This document shows, piece after piece, positions 22,716-33,697 of a DNA stretch of 64,000 nucleotides (position 1 is its first letter; every line of letters begins with the position of its first letter). The translations under genes and the position numbers were made by a program. The DNA is from Nitrosospira sp. Nsp2 (GTDB taxonomy: Bacteria > Pseudomonadota > Gammaproteobacteria > Burkholderiales > Nitrosomonadaceae). The notes beneath the pieces are model-generated. The model saw only the letters and a list, made by a program, of their open reading frames with translations. It did not search any database and was not told the DNA's origin. The stretch spans positions 28,374 through 92,373 of the forward strand of contig NZ_QAOU01000011.1 of the NCBI RefSeq assembly GCF_003050965.1. The letters are read 5' to 3'.

Positions 22716-23337
22716 GATGTGCTTGGCCTTACGTATACCAATCCCTTGATGGAGGAAAGGCTCGAGCTAAACTCAACCTTGTAGTCGGATTGTTGCGCAT
22801 CGGCGAGGAGTCAGATTCAGCTATTCAGCTAGCGGCTGTATTACGTGATGTGCCCATCGTAGCAACTTTAGCAACCGGTACAATTGGACCTTGGTACACC
22901 GTGACCAATGGACGAGCCAGCGGCGAAGTTTTTATGTTAGCTTTGGAAACCTTGGGAGTTTGCGGATTGTTGCCGCAAGACCAGTACGGCAGAGAAGCCA
23001 TCACAGAAGGGATCAGTTGATGCAAAACTCGCGAGGAAAAAATAACCAGGGGTTGGTTATCTAGCAGGTGCGGAGAAGAAATACTCGCCCCCAAGTCCTG
23101 GGCCCACGCATTTAGCGAGGAGAAACGTTGGACTTGGTTTTCGATCTAAGGAATTAAACTGCCTGTGCTTTATACGATACACTTGGGCAACTCAGGTGCA
23201 GTTAGCGTCTTAAGAGAGTTCAGCACAGCCGCTGAGCCTCTGCCGGCGGGGATACGCCTCGCTCAAGGTTCTTCATCACTTCATGGGCTCCATGATCCTT
23301 GTCCCTGGGATCCTTGGCCCTGCGCCCCCGGTACCCA
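22716..23337. other. gene-poor stretch between PEP-CTERM protein and pirin genes
   Basis: About 620 bases with no gene I can support. It contains an open plus-strand frame ending at 23020 (last 76 codons from a possible TTG at 22790, peptide with VPIVATLATGTIGPWY) and an overlapping minus-strand frame at 22825-23094. Neither has a convincing start or a family I recognise. One could be a decayed gene fragment. No tRNA, terminator or obvious riboswitch is seen. Confidence 0.5.
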
Positions 23338-24231
23338 TTATGTCAGTTGCCCCATTCTGCCGCTTTGATAATCGGAGATTGCCTGTCTGATCTCTTCGGG
23401 ACTATTCATGACAAACGGACCGCTCCCGCTAATCGGCTCGTCAATCGGTTCACCAGAAAGCAGCAGCATGGACGCATCTTGCGAGTTTTCTATACTGATG
23501 TGGTCGCCAGCTCGCCCGAATAGGCCAACCTCCCCGCGACCGACCTCTTCTCCGCCGGTTATGCTAACCGACCCTTTGAGCACTACTGCAATCGTTGTGT
23601 AACCCTCGGGTACTGGCAGAGATAATGGGGTAGCGGTCCCTATTTGCACATCCCACACATTGATAGGCGTAAATGTCTGCGCCGGTCCTTTTACGCCCTG
23701 GCATTCGCCCGCAATCACCCGCGCGTGTCCTTTTCCGCCCGGAAGAATCACCGTGGGTATCGCACGGTTTTTAATGGTCTGGTAACGCGGCGGGGACATT
23801 TTGTCCTTTGCAGGTAGATTAACCCACAGTTGCACCATCTCAAGCACTCCGCCCTGCTGAGCGAAGTTTCGTCCGTGAAATTCCTCATGAATAATGCCTG
23901 AGGCTGCAGTCATCCATTGCACGTCGCCAGGGCCAATTTTCCCGCCGCGGCCAGAACTGTCACGATGTTCGACTTCGCCGCTATACACGATCGTTACTGT
24001 CTCAAAACCTCGATGTGGGTGGGGCCCTACACCTAGGGATTTTTGTGTCGCGGGAAATTCAGTTGGACCAGCATAGTCAAGAAGCAAAAAGGGGCTGGTC
24101 GTCGGCCCCAGGTCCGGATAGGCGAAAAGCGTCCGTACCGGAAAGCCGTCACCCACCCAGTGTTGACCTGCGCCGCGCAGGACGCGTGTCATAGTTTTAG
24201 GTGCTGCTCCAACTGTATCGTTCGGTGGCAT
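23338..24231 (-). CDS. pirin family protein
   Basis: A bicupin, iron-binding protein of 297 residues. The metal ligands appear in the N-terminal cupin: GPHPHRGFETVTIVYSGEVEHRDSSG, followed by GDVQWMTAASGIIHEE. The C-terminal cupin carries the pirin C domain (PVPEGYTTIAVVLKGSVSITGG). Bacterial pirins include quercetinase-like enzymes and redox-sensing regulators; the activity here is not deducible. It lies 30 bases downstream of the SMR exporter gene on the same strand, so the two probably form an operon with exporter first. Confidence 0.93.
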   Translation of the reverse strand: MPPNDTVGAAPKTMTRVLRGAGQHWVGDGFPVRTLFAYPDLGPTTSPFLLLDYAGPTEFPATQKSLGVGPHPHRGFETVTIVYSGEVEHRDSSGRGGKIGPGDVQWMTAASGIIHEEFHGRNFAQQGGVLEMVQLWVNLPAKDKMSPPRYQTIKNRAIPTVILPGGKGHARVIAGECQGVKGPAQTFTPINVWDVQIGTATPLSLPVPEGYTTIAVVLKGSVSITGGEEVGRGEVGLFGRAGDHISIENSQDASMLLLSGEPIDEPISGSGPFVMNSPEEIRQAISDYQSGRMGQLT

Positions 24232-24261
24232 GACATGGCTCCAGATTCGTGACTACTGATA

Positions 24262-24594
24262 CTAATTAATAGCCGATTTCGAAAACACGTTCAACACAAC
24301 CACCCCAGCAATGATCAGACCCAGCCCAACGATGGCGGGACCATCGAGGGATTGCCCGAGAACAAGCCAGGCAATCAGCGTAATAAGCACAATTCCTCCC
24401 CCAGACCAGATTGCGTACGCGATCCCTACCGGCATCGTCTTCAAGGTGAGGGATAAGAAGAAGAACGCGGCGGAATAACCAGCGATGACAAGCAGTGATG
24501 GCCATAGCTGTGTGAAGCCAGCGCTCGACTTCAACGCTGAGGTAGCAACCACCTCGCTGATAATGGCGATTGAAAGAAATAGCCAATGACTCAA
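24262..24594 (-). CDS. EmrE-like small multidrug resistance transporter
   Basis: A 110-residue, four-span SMR exporter that extrudes cationic compounds in exchange for protons as a dimer. The essential membrane Glu is present at residue 14 ([14 protein letters not shown]). The conserved [28 protein letters not shown] region matches EmrE/Qac types more closely than the guanidinium exporters of the SugE/Gdx type. It is followed by a pirin gene. A minus-strand TATAAT at 24626-24621 lies 27 bases before the start. I looked in the upstream 190 bases for a guanidine riboswitch and did not find a convincing one. Confidence 0.93.
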   Translation of the reverse strand: MSHWLFLSIAIISEVVATSALKSSAGFTQLWPSLLVIAGYSAAFFFLSLTLKTMPVGIAYAIWSGGGIVLITLIAWLVLGQSLDGPAIVGLGLIIAGVVVLNVFSKSAIN

Positions 24595-24620
24595 ATCTTG
24601 GTTCCCCCTGCGGCGCCTAC

Positions 24621-24626
24621 ATTATA
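24621..24626 (-). promoter_or_regulatory. possible -10 box for SMR exporter and pirin operon
   Basis: Perfect TATAAT on the minus strand 27 bases upstream of the exporter ATG, giving a leader of about 20 nt. No convincing -35 hexamer at 16-18 nt, so it is tentative. Confidence 0.4.
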
Positions 24627-24787
24627 GTAAGGAATACGTCGCCGCGGGAGTTGATCCACCTCGGACCCACCGCACTGTGCCCTACCGTACTGACGTTAGC
24701 GCATTTCCTTCCAATACTAATTGTCCTCGACGATTTCAAGGGGGAATCGTGGCTCAAGTCGTCCGTTTAATATAAAAAGGGGGAAGC

Positions 24788-25921
24788 GTGCGGCTTCTTT
24801 TAATCTTCGCGATTACGTTGTCTTGTATTTCCGTTGTCAGGGCTGAGATACCTAATGACTCATATATCGCGGGTTATGCTGCGGGTGTCTTAAAACATAG
24901 TTTCAAAATCGATCACCCTTCGTTAAAGGTGCTACATGGGATCATTACCCTTCCGGCGGACAAGATACCGACAGAAGAACGCGCGAAGGTGTTACAGGCT
25001 CTCTCGGAGATACCCGGCGTTACCGCGGTAAAAGTTGAGGCAAGTACCCCGCCACCATCCATAGCCGCTGCCCCCGCGCCAGATAAAGTGCCGGATGAAG
25101 CAATCACCGAGGAAGGTGCACCGGCCAAAGGTGCGATTCTTCTCCCGACCGGGATGTTACCGGAAGGACATTTGTTCAAACCCCTCCTGGCCGATCCCCG
25201 ATGGGCCCATTTCTCCGCTGCCTACCGCAATTATGTCGGCAACAACATTGATGGGAATAATAACGGGTCGGTGAGTTTCGGTGAAACAATACCATTCTAC
25301 CGTGCCAATTTAGGCAAATACTCTGCCCAGTGGGAAGCGGGACTCCAGGCCGCAGTCTTTAGCGATTTCAATCTTGGGGCACCTTCGTCCGATCTCATCA
25401 ATTCCGACTTTATTGCCTCTGCATACGCAAGTGTTAGAGCAGGCCAGGTGTCCGCTTTTGCCCGTGTCTATCACCAAAGTTCGCACCTTGGCGACGAGTT
25501 TCTGCTGCGAAGGCTGACCGACGTGGAGCGCATCAATCTTAGCTATGAAGGAGCGGATCTCAGGCTGTCCTATGAGCTTCCGTATGGGTTGCGGGTATAT
25601 GGCGGCGGAGGGGGGATCTTCCACAAGCAGCCTTCTACGCTTAAGCCGTGGATGATTCAGTACGGCATGGAGTTCAGAAGTCCGTGGCGGATCGAAGTCC
25701 TGTCAATACGCCCGGTTGCCGCGGTGGACATAAAAAACCACGAACAAAATAACTGGAATGCCGATGTTTCAGCAAGAGCCGGGATTCAGTTGGACCGGTT
25801 TCAATCTTTCGGCCGAAGACTTCAGTTCCTCGTCGAATATTTCCACGGCAATTCTCCTACCGGCCAATTTTTGAGACAGCGAGTCGACTATTTGGGAATT
25901 GGGGCGCACTATCACTTTTAA
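24788..25921 (+). CDS. DUF1207 family outer-membrane-type protein with BON-like N-terminal part
   Basis: A 377-residue exported protein beginning with GTG (purine-rich GGGGGAAG just before). Residues 1-18 form a signal peptide ending at VRA-EI. Residues about 20-80 resemble a BON domain (LHGIITLPADKIPTEERAKVLQALSEIPGVTAVKVEAS). After a Pro/Ala linker the DUF1207 domain starts (EGHLFKPLLADPRWAHFSAAYRNY) and ends with aromatic Phe, typical of an outer-membrane beta barrel (IGAHYHF). Function unknown. It is divergent from the SMR exporter. Confidence 0.85.
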   Translation: MRLLLIFAITLSCISVVRAEIPNDSYIAGYAAGVLKHSFKIDHPSLKVLHGIITLPADKIPTEERAKVLQALSEIPGVTAVKVEASTPPPSIAAAPAPDKVPDEAITEEGAPAKGAILLPTGMLPEGHLFKPLLADPRWAHFSAAYRNYVGNNIDGNNNGSVSFGETIPFYRANLGKYSAQWEAGLQAAVFSDFNLGAPSSDLINSDFIASAYASVRAGQVSAFARVYHQSSHLGDEFLLRRLTDVERINLSYEGADLRLSYELPYGLRVYGGGGGIFHKQPSTLKPWMIQYGMEFRSPWRIEVLSIRPVAAVDIKNHEQNNWNADVSARAGIQLDRFQSFGRRLQFLVEYFHGNSPTGQFLRQRVDYLGIGAHYHF

Positions 25922-26451
25922 GATGATCCACCTCAACGGCGTCGTGTAAATCTCGAGGCACATGCACCTCAACCATAAGCGAACTTAATCGCCTTCGGGT
26001 GAGCTGCCGAGGTTGCCCCTCTGATGGACAGTACGATCGACATATTCCCGGGGGTAGACCCTACCGTACGTGATGAGCTGGCTTCAACCTTCCGTTGTGG
26101 TCTTATTCTGCGATCCACCGGCGCGTACACTAGGGAACCTCTGAATATCTCCCGGACGGACGCGACGGCGGCTTCGCGGGATGTGATGCGCGGAAGGCGA
26201 CAGCGCAAACGGCGAAAACGTGAATGGCTCATCCAATAATTTGCCCTTTCGCTAGCAGCCTGACAAAGCCACTCACCTACAGAACTCCGTCCCAGCGGGT
26301 TGCTGGTAGAATCGGGTGGTAACGGCGTGATATCAAACTCCCTGGCATCGAAGCTTAAACCGCGACGTGCGTAAGACGTAGGCGCCTTGTGAGTTCCGGA
26401 GGCGTTTTCAGGGGTGCCCTAGAAGCCATACAGGATTGTTATTTCCAGCAC
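25922..26451. other. gene-poor stretch before recJ, possible insertion-element remnant
   Basis: About 530 bases with no gene I can support. A short plus-strand frame at 26024-26239 and an opposing frame at 25969-26232 look like shadows of each other. The minus-strand sequence TATTCAGAGGTTCCCTAG at about 26135-26152 resembles the ends of some IS5-type elements I recall, but no transposase reading frame is present. Confidence 0.35.
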
Positions 26452-28221
26452 ATGCCCAACACCATCTCCCGCGGCTTCCCGCCAAGTGCTTTCGATACCC
26501 TGACTAGTTACGGCATCCATCCCGTGCTGGCGCGGGTCTATGCGGCCCGAGGTATCGAAGAACCCGGGCAACTTGAGGTGGACTGGTCCCGATTGGTCCC
26601 ATTCGGGCGCCTGAAAAATATTTGCCAGATGGCGAGATTTATCGCAGACGCGATCGCCGCGCGCAAGCGCATGCTGATAGTCGCGGACTATGATTCGGAT
26701 GGTGCCACCGCTTGTGCCGTTGGCATACGCGGGCTGAGAAAGTTCGGCGCAATCGTAGATTATCTCGTCCCCGATCGCTTTGAATATGGATATGGCCTCA
26801 CCCCAGAGATCGTTCGGCTCGCAAGCGCTGTAAACCGTCCAGATATATTGATTACAGTTGACAACGGTATCGCGAGCGTGGAGGGCGTAGCTGAAGCCAG
26901 GCGGCTCGGCATGGAGGTCTTGGTTACCGATCATCATCTGCCAGGAGATGAGCTGCCCGATGCCGCCTTGATTGTGAATCCTAACCAGCCGGGGTGCGAT
27001 TTTCCCAGCAAGCACCTCGCTGGCGTAGGCGTAATATTTTATCTAATGCTCGCGTTGCGGGCAGAATTGCGCGCGAGAGCGGCATTTGCCTCCGAAAAAG
27101 AGCCTAATCTTGCCGAATTGCTTGATCTCGTAGCGCTCGGCACTGTAGCGGATGTGGTGAGACTCGATAATAACAATCGCATACTCGTGCATTACGGATT
27201 ACGGCGTATTCGCGGCGGGCGAGCCTGCCCAGGGATTAATGCTCTGCTGCAAGTTGCCCAGCGAGATTTCAGCCGCGCATCCGCCTATGACCTGGGTTTT
27301 GCGCTGGGCCCAAGATTGAATGCCGCGGGACGGCTTGAGAATATGTCGCTCGGCATTGACTGCCTCGTCACGGACGACGAATCCGATGCTTTGGAAATTG
27401 CTCATCAACTTGACTCGCTTAACCGCAAACGTCAGGAGATCGAAGCGAACATGCACGATAGCGCTCGAGTCTTGCTGGGGGATGAGCTGCCGGTTGGGCA
27501 CTTGGCAGACGGGGAAATTCAGCCGCGGAATATCCATAGCCTGAGTCTATTCGATCCCGGCTGGCATCAGGGCGTAATCGGCATACTGGCCTCGCGTATT
27601 AAGGACAAATATTACCGTCCTGTCATCGCATTTGCGCCCGGCAGCAATGGTGAGATAAAAGGATCAGGCAGATCCATTCCAGGATTTCATTTAAGAGACG
27701 CGCTGGACCTAATCTCCAAACGCTATCCCGGCCTTTTGCTCAAATTCGGGGGACATGCCGCTGCAGCCGGCCTTACTTTACATGCGCGCGACTTTGAAAA
27801 ATTTCGTGATGTGTTCGAGCAGACAGCACAGGGGTTGCTCGCGCCCGCCGATCTCAAGCATGTGATCGAAACCGATGGTGACCTGGACGAGTCCGAACTC
27901 AATCTCGAACTGGCCGTGCAACTTACCCAACAAGTATGGGGACAAGGTTTCGCGCAGCCCACCTTCAGTACCTGCTTCTGCGTAGTGGATCAGCGCGTAG
28001 TCGGTAAGAGACATCTGAAACTAAAGCTTAGCAAATCCAGTAACAAAACTGGGGCCCACACTTCAGAAAAGCGGGGACGCCTGTATGATGCCATATTGTT
28101 TTCCTCAACGATTACGCTACCTGAGGTAATACATGCCGTCTACCGATTGCAAGTGAATGAGTTCAACGGCAATTCCACCCTGCAATTTATTGTGGACCAC
28201 TGGTCTCAGGCGGATGCTTAA
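26452..28221 (+). CDS. recJ: single-stranded-DNA-specific exonuclease RecJ
   Basis: 5'-to-3' single-strand exonuclease of the DHH superfamily, acting in recombination and mismatch/base-excision repair. The metal motifs are DYDSDG at about residue 79 and DHH at about 160, with the GxGVIFYLMLALR segment and the DHHA1 motif GGHAAAAGLT near residue 440. I start at the ATG at 26452 (MPNTISRGFPPSAF), giving 589 residues; a GTG at 26389 is possible and no start has a strong Shine-Dalgarno. Mfd follows after 184 bases on the same strand, pairing two repair genes. Confidence 0.94.
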   Translation: MPNTISRGFPPSAFDTLTSYGIHPVLARVYAARGIEEPGQLEVDWSRLVPFGRLKNICQMARFIADAIAARKRMLIVADYDSDGATACAVGIRGLRKFGAIVDYLVPDRFEYGYGLTPEIVRLASAVNRPDILITVDNGIASVEGVAEARRLGMEVLVTDHHLPGDELPDAALIVNPNQPGCDFPSKHLAGVGVIFYLMLALRAELRARAAFASEKEPNLAELLDLVALGTVADVVRLDNNNRILVHYGLRRIRGGRACPGINALLQVAQRDFSRASAYDLGFALGPRLNAAGRLENMSLGIDCLVTDDESDALEIAHQLDSLNRKRQEIEANMHDSARVLLGDELPVGHLADGEIQPRNIHSLSLFDPGWHQGVIGILASRIKDKYYRPVIAFAPGSNGEIKGSGRSIPGFHLRDALDLISKRYPGLLLKFGGHAAAAGLTLHARDFEKFRDVFEQTAQGLLAPADLKHVIETDGDLDESELNLELAVQLTQQVWGQGFAQPTFSTCFCVVDQRVVGKRHLKLKLSKSSNKTGAHTSEKRGRLYDAILFSSTITLPEVIHAVYRLQVNEFNGNSTLQFIVDHWSQADA

Positions 28222-28405
28222 GGAGGCTCTTAACAAGTCCTCCGTGGAACCCGTTGCTTTGGCTTCAACTGCAATATATAACGTGTTTCTCGCTTATGGA
28301 ACGCAGGCAAACCTGATGCGGGTACTGCCACATAATTTCGGTCTTTTCAGAGGGCAACCACAAATCCGAGGGTTTGCTGCCCGTTTACCATAGTATCGCA
28401 GGAAG

Positions 28406-31400
28406 ATGTCTTTCAAGCTGACCGTCCCCCCACCCGGCTCCACGATCCGATATGGCCATTTTGATGGCTCTGGTGATTCGCTCGCACTTGCGCAACTGGC
28501 GCAACAGGCAAAACCCATTGTTATCATTACCGCAAACGCGCTCGATGCGCAGCGGCTCCTGGAAGAAATTCCCTTCTTCGCACCGGAATTAAGCACTCGC
28601 CTGCTGCCGGATTGGGAAACACTGCCCTACGACACCTTCTCCCCTCATCAAGACCTGATATCCGACCGGCTTGCCACGCTTTATCAGCTTATGAGCGGGA
28701 CTTGTGACATCCTCATCGTTCCCGTCACTACGGCCCTATACCGCATGCCGCCCCCGGAGTATCTCGCTGCGCATACTTTCTTTCTCAAGCGGGGTGATAC
28801 CCTCAATCTGGCGACGCTGCGGCGTCAAATGACTTTGGCCGGCTACAGCCACGTTACCCAGGTGCTGTCGCCCGGCGAATATAGCATTCGAGGTGGCCTG
28901 GTCGACCTATTCCCGATGGGAAGTCCGCTGCCCTATCGCATCGACCTGCTGGATAACGACATCGAGACTATCCGTACGTTTGATGTGGATACCCAGAGAA
29001 GTGTTTATCCGGTCAGTGAGATCCGTTTATTGCCGGCGCGCGAGTTTCCCCTCGACGAGGAAGGCCGCACCCGGTTCCGTGGCAGCTTCCGCGAAAAGTT
29101 TGAGGGTGATCCATCCAAAAGCCGTGTCTATAGAGACATCAGCAAAGGTGGAACCCCGGCGGGCATCGAATATTACCTGCCACTATTTTTTGATCACACA
29201 GCGACGCTGTTCGACTATTTACCGCCGACCATGCTGCTATGCCTGCACCGTGAGATTTACCCTGCGGTGGAAAACTTCTGGAATGACACGCAGACGCGTT
29301 ACCAGATGCTCCGCGGCGACAATGACCGGCCGCTACTGAAGCCCGCCGAGTTATTCGTCACCACAGATGCGTTCTTTGGAGCATTGAAGCCCTACTCACG
29401 CGTCGAACTCCAGTTCGGTTCTCAAAACTCCGACGTCGTAGCCCAGAATCCGACCGCACCGTTACCTCCTCTCCAGATCGACCGCCGCTCTGACCACCCC
29501 GCTGAGAAACTGTCCGCATTTATATCGGATTTAACCGCTGCCCCCCCCGGTGGACGCGCATTACTTCTGGCGGAAAGCGTGGGCAGACGGGAACTGATCG
29601 CTGACCATCTACGGCAATATCAGCTGTATCCCGATATATGCGATAGCTACGCGCAATTTCTGACGAGCAAAGCAGCCTTCATGCTTGGGGTAGCGCCTCT
29701 GCACAACGGTTTCCTCTGCCCTGGTGAGGGGCTGGCCCTCATCACGGAGAGTGAGTTATACGCCAGACATCTGCATGGCCGACGTGAACGGGATTCTCGT
29801 AAAGCAGCCGCAGTGACCGACGCAATGCTGCGGGACCTTTCAGAGATCAAGCCGGGTGATCCAGTGGTACATGAACAACATGGCATCGGCAGGTATCTTG
29901 GGCTGGTGAGCATGGATATGGGGGATGGCGCGACAGAATTCCTGTCACTCGAGTACGAAGGCGGCGATAAGCTCTATGTGCCGGTTTCGCAATTGCATCT
30001 TATCGGGCGATATAGCGGAGCATCTCCCGAAGCCGCACCGATGCACAAGCTGGGCAGCGGTCAATGGGATAAGGCAAAGCGCAAAGCGATGCAACAGGTA
30101 CGCGATACGGCTGCGGAGCTTCTCAACCTTTATGCCCAGCGCAGCGCACGCCGAGGTCACGCATTTCGTTTTAGTCGACACGATTACGAGGCATTTGTCG
30201 AAGGGTTTGGCTTCGAGGAAACACCCGATCAGGCCGCAGCCATCGACGCCGTCATCGAGGACTTGAGTTCAGATAAACCGATGGACCGGTTGATTTGCGG
30301 CGATGTAGGTTTTGGCAAAACCGAAGTGGCCTTGCGAGCCGCATTTATCTCTGTAGCCGATGGGAGACAAGTAGCAGTCCTGGTGCCAACGACCTTGCTG
30401 GCCGAACAGCATTTTCAGAATTTTTCGGACCGCTTCAGCCTGTTAGCGGATGAATGGCCAATCAAAATCGCCGAACTATCGCGCTTCCGCTCTGCTAAAG
30501 AGCAAACTCAGGCACTGGCAGGACTGGCGAATGGTGCCATCGACATTGTCATCGGCACCCACAAACTTATTCAGAAAGGCGTGAAATTCAAAAACCTGGG
30601 TTTGGTGATCATTGACGAGGAACACCGCTTTGGCGTGCGGCATAAGGAGCAATTGAAAAGCCTGCGGTCGGAAGTAGATGTGCTAACGCTCACGGCTACA
30701 CCTATCCCCCGCACCCTGGCAATGTCGCTGGAAGGGCTGCGCGAATTTTCCGTGATTGCAACCGCGCCGCAGCGAAGACTGGCCATCAAGACGTTCGTCA
30801 GCCGTTTTTCCGAAGGAGTTATGCGTGAGGCCTGTTTACGCGAACTAAAACGCGGCGGTCAAATTTATTTCTTGCACAACGAGGTTGGCACCATCCAGAC
30901 AATGCATGACAGACTGGCGCGACTTCTTCCGGAGGCGCGCATCAATGTTGCACATGGGCAAATGCGAGAACGCGAGCTGGAACACGTGATGAAAGATTTC
31001 TACCAGCAGCGTTTCAACCTGCTTCTCTGCACAACCATCATCGAGACCGGCATCGATGTTCCTACCGCCAACACCATCATTATCAATCGGGCCGATAAAT
31101 TCGGCCTGGCGCAGTTGCATCAATTGCGCGGACGCGTCGGTCGTTCCCACCACCAGGCCTACGCGTATTTGCTGGTTCCGGAGGAAGAGGCACTTGGCGC
31201 TCAGGCGAAAAAACGCCTCGAAGCCATTCAAACCATGGAAGAGCTGGGCGCAGGCTTTTATCTTGCCATGCATGATCTGGAAATCAGGGGAGCGGGTGAA
31301 GTGCTGGGCGAATCGCAAAGTGGCGAGATGCAGGAGATCGGTTTCAATCTCTACGCCACCATGCTCGATGCCGCGGTCCAATCGCTGAAGGAAGGCAAAG

Positions 31401-31858
31401 AACCCGATATTCAGCATCCGCTGCGCGTTGCGACCGAGATCAATTTGCATGTACCCGCATTGTTACCGGAAGACTACTGCAGCGACGTACATGAGCGCCT
31501 GATACTATACAAGCGTATGGCCAACTGTACCAACGATGAGCAATTGGATGAGATTCAGGTAGAATTAACAGACCGCTTCGGCCTCTTGCCCGACCCCGTC
31601 GGGGCCTTGCTAGACTGTCACCGCTTGCGTATTGCAGCGACACCGTTGGGAATTACTCGCATAGAAGCCACTCCCGACTACATCCAGGTGCAGTTTACTC
31701 CCAATCCGCCTGTCGATGCCGGCAGAATCGTGGCATTCCTCCAACGCAGCCGTGACCATCAGCTTGCCGGTCCTGACCGCCTGAAGATAAAAACCCAGAT
31801 TGCGAAGGTCCGCGATCGCGTGGTTCGGATAAAAGGCCTGATCGCCGAGTTGAGTTAG
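28406..31858 (+). CDS. mfd: transcription-repair coupling factor Mfd
   Basis: Large ATP-dependent translocase (1150 residues) that removes RNA polymerase stalled at lesions and recruits UvrA. The order is a UvrB-homology module (residues about 1-350), the CarD-like RNA polymerase-interaction domain ([17 protein letters not shown], about 490), the helicase core with Walker [12 protein letters not shown] at about 632, DEEH at about 737, TATPIPRTL, and the RecG-like motif with [14 protein letters not shown] near 915. The C-terminal TRCF domain follows. Length is normal. No clear terminator follows; a 9-bp inverted repeat at 31915-31964 is weak. Confidence 0.97.
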   Translation: MSFKLTVPPPGSTIRYGHFDGSGDSLALAQLAQQAKPIVIITANALDAQRLLEEIPFFAPELSTRLLPDWETLPYDTFSPHQDLISDRLATLYQLMSGTCDILIVPVTTALYRMPPPEYLAAHTFFLKRGDTLNLATLRRQMTLAGYSHVTQVLSPGEYSIRGGLVDLFPMGSPLPYRIDLLDNDIETIRTFDVDTQRSVYPVSEIRLLPAREFPLDEEGRTRFRGSFREKFEGDPSKSRVYRDISKGGTPAGIEYYLPLFFDHTATLFDYLPPTMLLCLHREIYPAVENFWNDTQTRYQMLRGDNDRPLLKPAELFVTTDAFFGALKPYSRVELQFGSQNSDVVAQNPTAPLPPLQIDRRSDHPAEKLSAFISDLTAAPPGGRALLLAESVGRRELIADHLRQYQLYPDICDSYAQFLTSKAAFMLGVAPLHNGFLCPGEGLALITESELYARHLHGRRERDSRKAAAVTDAMLRDLSEIKPGDPVVHEQHGIGRYLGLVSMDMGDGATEFLSLEYEGGDKLYVPVSQLHLIGRYSGASPEAAPMHKLGSGQWDKAKRKAMQQVRDTAAELLNLYAQRSARRGHAFRFSRHDYEAFVEGFGFEETPDQAAAIDAVIEDLSSDKPMDRLICGDVGFGKTEVALRAAFISVADGRQVAVLVPTTLLAEQHFQNFSDRFSLLADEWPIKIAELSRFRSAKEQTQALAGLANGAIDIVIGTHKLIQKGVKFKNLGLVIIDEEHRFGVRHKEQLKSLRSEVDVLTLTATPIPRTLAMSLEGLREFSVIATAPQRRLAIKTFVSRFSEGVMREACLRELKRGGQIYFLHNEVGTIQTMHDRLARLLPEARINVAHGQMRERELEHVMKDFYQQRFNLLLCTTIIETGIDVPTANTIIINRADKFGLAQLHQLRGRVGRSHHQAYAYLLVPEEEALGAQAKKRLEAIQTMEELGAGFYLAMHDLEIRGAGEVLGESQSGEMQEIGFNLYATMLDAAVQSLKEGKEPDIQHPLRVATEINLHVPALLPEDYCSDVHERLILYKRMANCTNDEQLDEIQVELTDRFGLLPDPVGALLDCHRLRIAATPLGITRIEATPDYIQVQFTPNPPVDAGRIVAFLQRSRDHQLAGPDRLKIKTQIAKVRDRVVRIKGLIAELS

Positions 31859-32042
31859 TGACAATCTTGGGTGGTCCAGAGGAAGTGCAACGACGCGGCT
31901 AACGAATGCATATAAAAAGCAGCGGCAGTGCTTTATAAAAAACCCTTTTTCAATTGCTGCTTTTCCGATAATTATTTTTCATTCGCGGTATAACTCGTCC
32001 GTTAAGCTAGACTATTTGCCCTTTTGCAAAAGTGTACCAATA

Positions 32043-33674
32043 GTGTTCAAGAGCATTAAGAGCAAGATCGTAGTATTCGCAGTCATGGCGACGCTTGTCC
32101 CGTCGCTGGGGCTGGGACTGCTCTCGTTCAGGCAAAATGAGGCGCAGATCAGCGATAATGTCGCCCGCGAGCTTCGCGCTCTCACTAATTATGCTATCCG
32201 TGAAATAGAACTCTGGGTCGAGAAGCGCGTACACGAGACGCAGGTCACCTCCGCATCTATCGTAGTGGTTGAAGGGTTGGCGACGGCTGACCGGCCCGCG
32301 AGCACCCCCGGCAAAAATCCCGCAGCTGTGGGTCACTATCTCCGCTCGGTACAGAAAAAACTCGACACAATACTGGAACTCACGGTTGTAAACGCAGCCG
32401 GAGAAGTCATAGCCAGCAGCGCGGAAACACCGGAGCCTGTGGCAATCCCGAGCAGCTGGCCGCAAACGCGCCTGATAGCTGCACCGCACTGGAACAAGCA
32501 ATATGAAGCTCCGACGCTGAGCGTCGCAGTTCCAGTATTGTCATATGGCGATGTGCTGCTAGGCGCAATGGTCGCCGTGCTTGACCTGCGCAACCTGAAG
32601 CCCTACCTGAAAAGTGCGACAAAATCCCCCCCCGGTGAAGTGCTGCTGCTTGATTCAAATGGCAGGACGCTCGTCAGCAGTTATGACGACGAGAACAAGT
32701 TGACACAGCTGGATTCTGCATTGCTGAGCCAGCTTCGGGAACAAGCGGGCGACTCCATCGCATTTCACGGTCTGACGCACCCGCAAGTCATCGGATTGGC
32801 AGATGTCGCTCCCCAACTTTCGATCACGGTTCTGGCGGAACGGGATCGCGCCGAGGTTTATGGAGCATGGATCGAACTGCGCAATATCTTTCTGGGGCTG
32901 GTGGCCGCGCTCGTGCTCGTTGTGACAGCCGTCGCGTTCCAGATGGGGCGCTCCATCGTGTTGCCGTTACAACGGCTGATGCGCGCAGCTGACCGTATTG
33001 CAGCGGGAGATCTTGAGGTACGACTCAGCGCGACGCGCAGCGACGAGCTCGGTCATCTTACGCAGGTGTTCAACCAGATGACAGACCGGCTGCGCCATAG
33101 TCACGCCAAAATCATGGCTACCAATGAAGCAATGCAACAACAGAATGAGGTCCTGAAAACGCTTTCGATTACCGATAGCCTGACTGGCCTGTACAACCGC
33201 AGCAAGCTTGATTCAATCTTGACCGATCAGCTCGCGCGCTTCAAACGCAGCCATCGGCCGTTTACATTGCTGATGCTGGATATTGATCATTTCAAGACGC
33301 TCAACGATACTTATGGCCATATTGCGGGAGATGAAATCCTCGCGGCCGTGGCCCGGATACTTCTTCAGTCGATACGCAGCATCGACTATGCCGCACGCTA
33401 CGGTGGGGATGAGTTCATCATAATCCTTACTGAAACTTCGGCAGAACTTGCCACGAATACTGCGGAGCGAGTTCGTTCTCAGGTAGAAGCCTTGTATCCC
33501 ACGGTTAAAGGCACGGAAATCGCATTAACAGTCAGCATCGGCATAGTAGAGCCTCGGCTGGAGGACATGACGCCAACCGAGGTATTCGCGAGCGCTGACT
33601 ATGCACTCTATGAGGCAAAGCGTGCGGGTCGCAACCGTGCCTATTGTCCTCTTCTGATAAAATCGGAAGCCTAA
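32043..33674 (+). CDS. membrane diguanylate cyclase with extracytoplasmic sensor, HAMP and GGDEF
   Basis: Predicted c-di-GMP synthase of 543 residues. It has an N-terminal membrane span (about residues 8-28), a periplasmic dCACHE-like sensor (about 30-270), a second membrane span, a HAMP domain ([27 protein letters not shown]) and a GGDEF domain ([27 protein letters not shown]). The active GGDEF motif reads GGDEF, so catalysis is expected. No EAL domain follows. I start at GTG 32043 ([11 protein letters not shown]); a TTG at 32016 is possible. It is convergent with the SH3 lipoprotein gene; c-di-GMP would fit the exopolysaccharide genes in the window. Confidence 0.93.
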   Translation: MFKSIKSKIVVFAVMATLVPSLGLGLLSFRQNEAQISDNVARELRALTNYAIREIELWVEKRVHETQVTSASIVVVEGLATADRPASTPGKNPAAVGHYLRSVQKKLDTILELTVVNAAGEVIASSAETPEPVAIPSSWPQTRLIAAPHWNKQYEAPTLSVAVPVLSYGDVLLGAMVAVLDLRNLKPYLKSATKSPPGEVLLLDSNGRTLVSSYDDENKLTQLDSALLSQLREQAGDSIAFHGLTHPQVIGLADVAPQLSITVLAERDRAEVYGAWIELRNIFLGLVAALVLVVTAVAFQMGRSIVLPLQRLMRAADRIAAGDLEVRLSATRSDELGHLTQVFNQMTDRLRHSHAKIMATNEAMQQQNEVLKTLSITDSLTGLYNRSKLDSILTDQLARFKRSHRPFTLLMLDIDHFKTLNDTYGHIAGDEILAAVARILLQSIRSIDYAARYGGDEFIIILTETSAELATNTAERVRSQVEALYPTVKGTEIALTVSIGIVEPRLEDMTPTEVFASADYALYEAKRAGRNRAYCPLLIKSEA

Positions 33675-33697
33675 GGCGCGCGTAACGTTATTAAACC

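Noticed and set aside
24595..24787. possible guanidine riboswitch ahead of the SMR exporter
   Set aside because: I looked for ykkC or mini-ykkC features (paired ACGR loops) and found no convincing match; only a TATAAT was clear.
30845..31450. 201-codon minus-strand frame within mfd
   Set aside because: Antisense shadow of the well-supported mfd helicase region.
31915..31964. 9-bp inverted repeat after mfd as terminator
   Set aside because: The 32-nt loop and lack of a clean U-tract make an intrinsic terminator unlikely.
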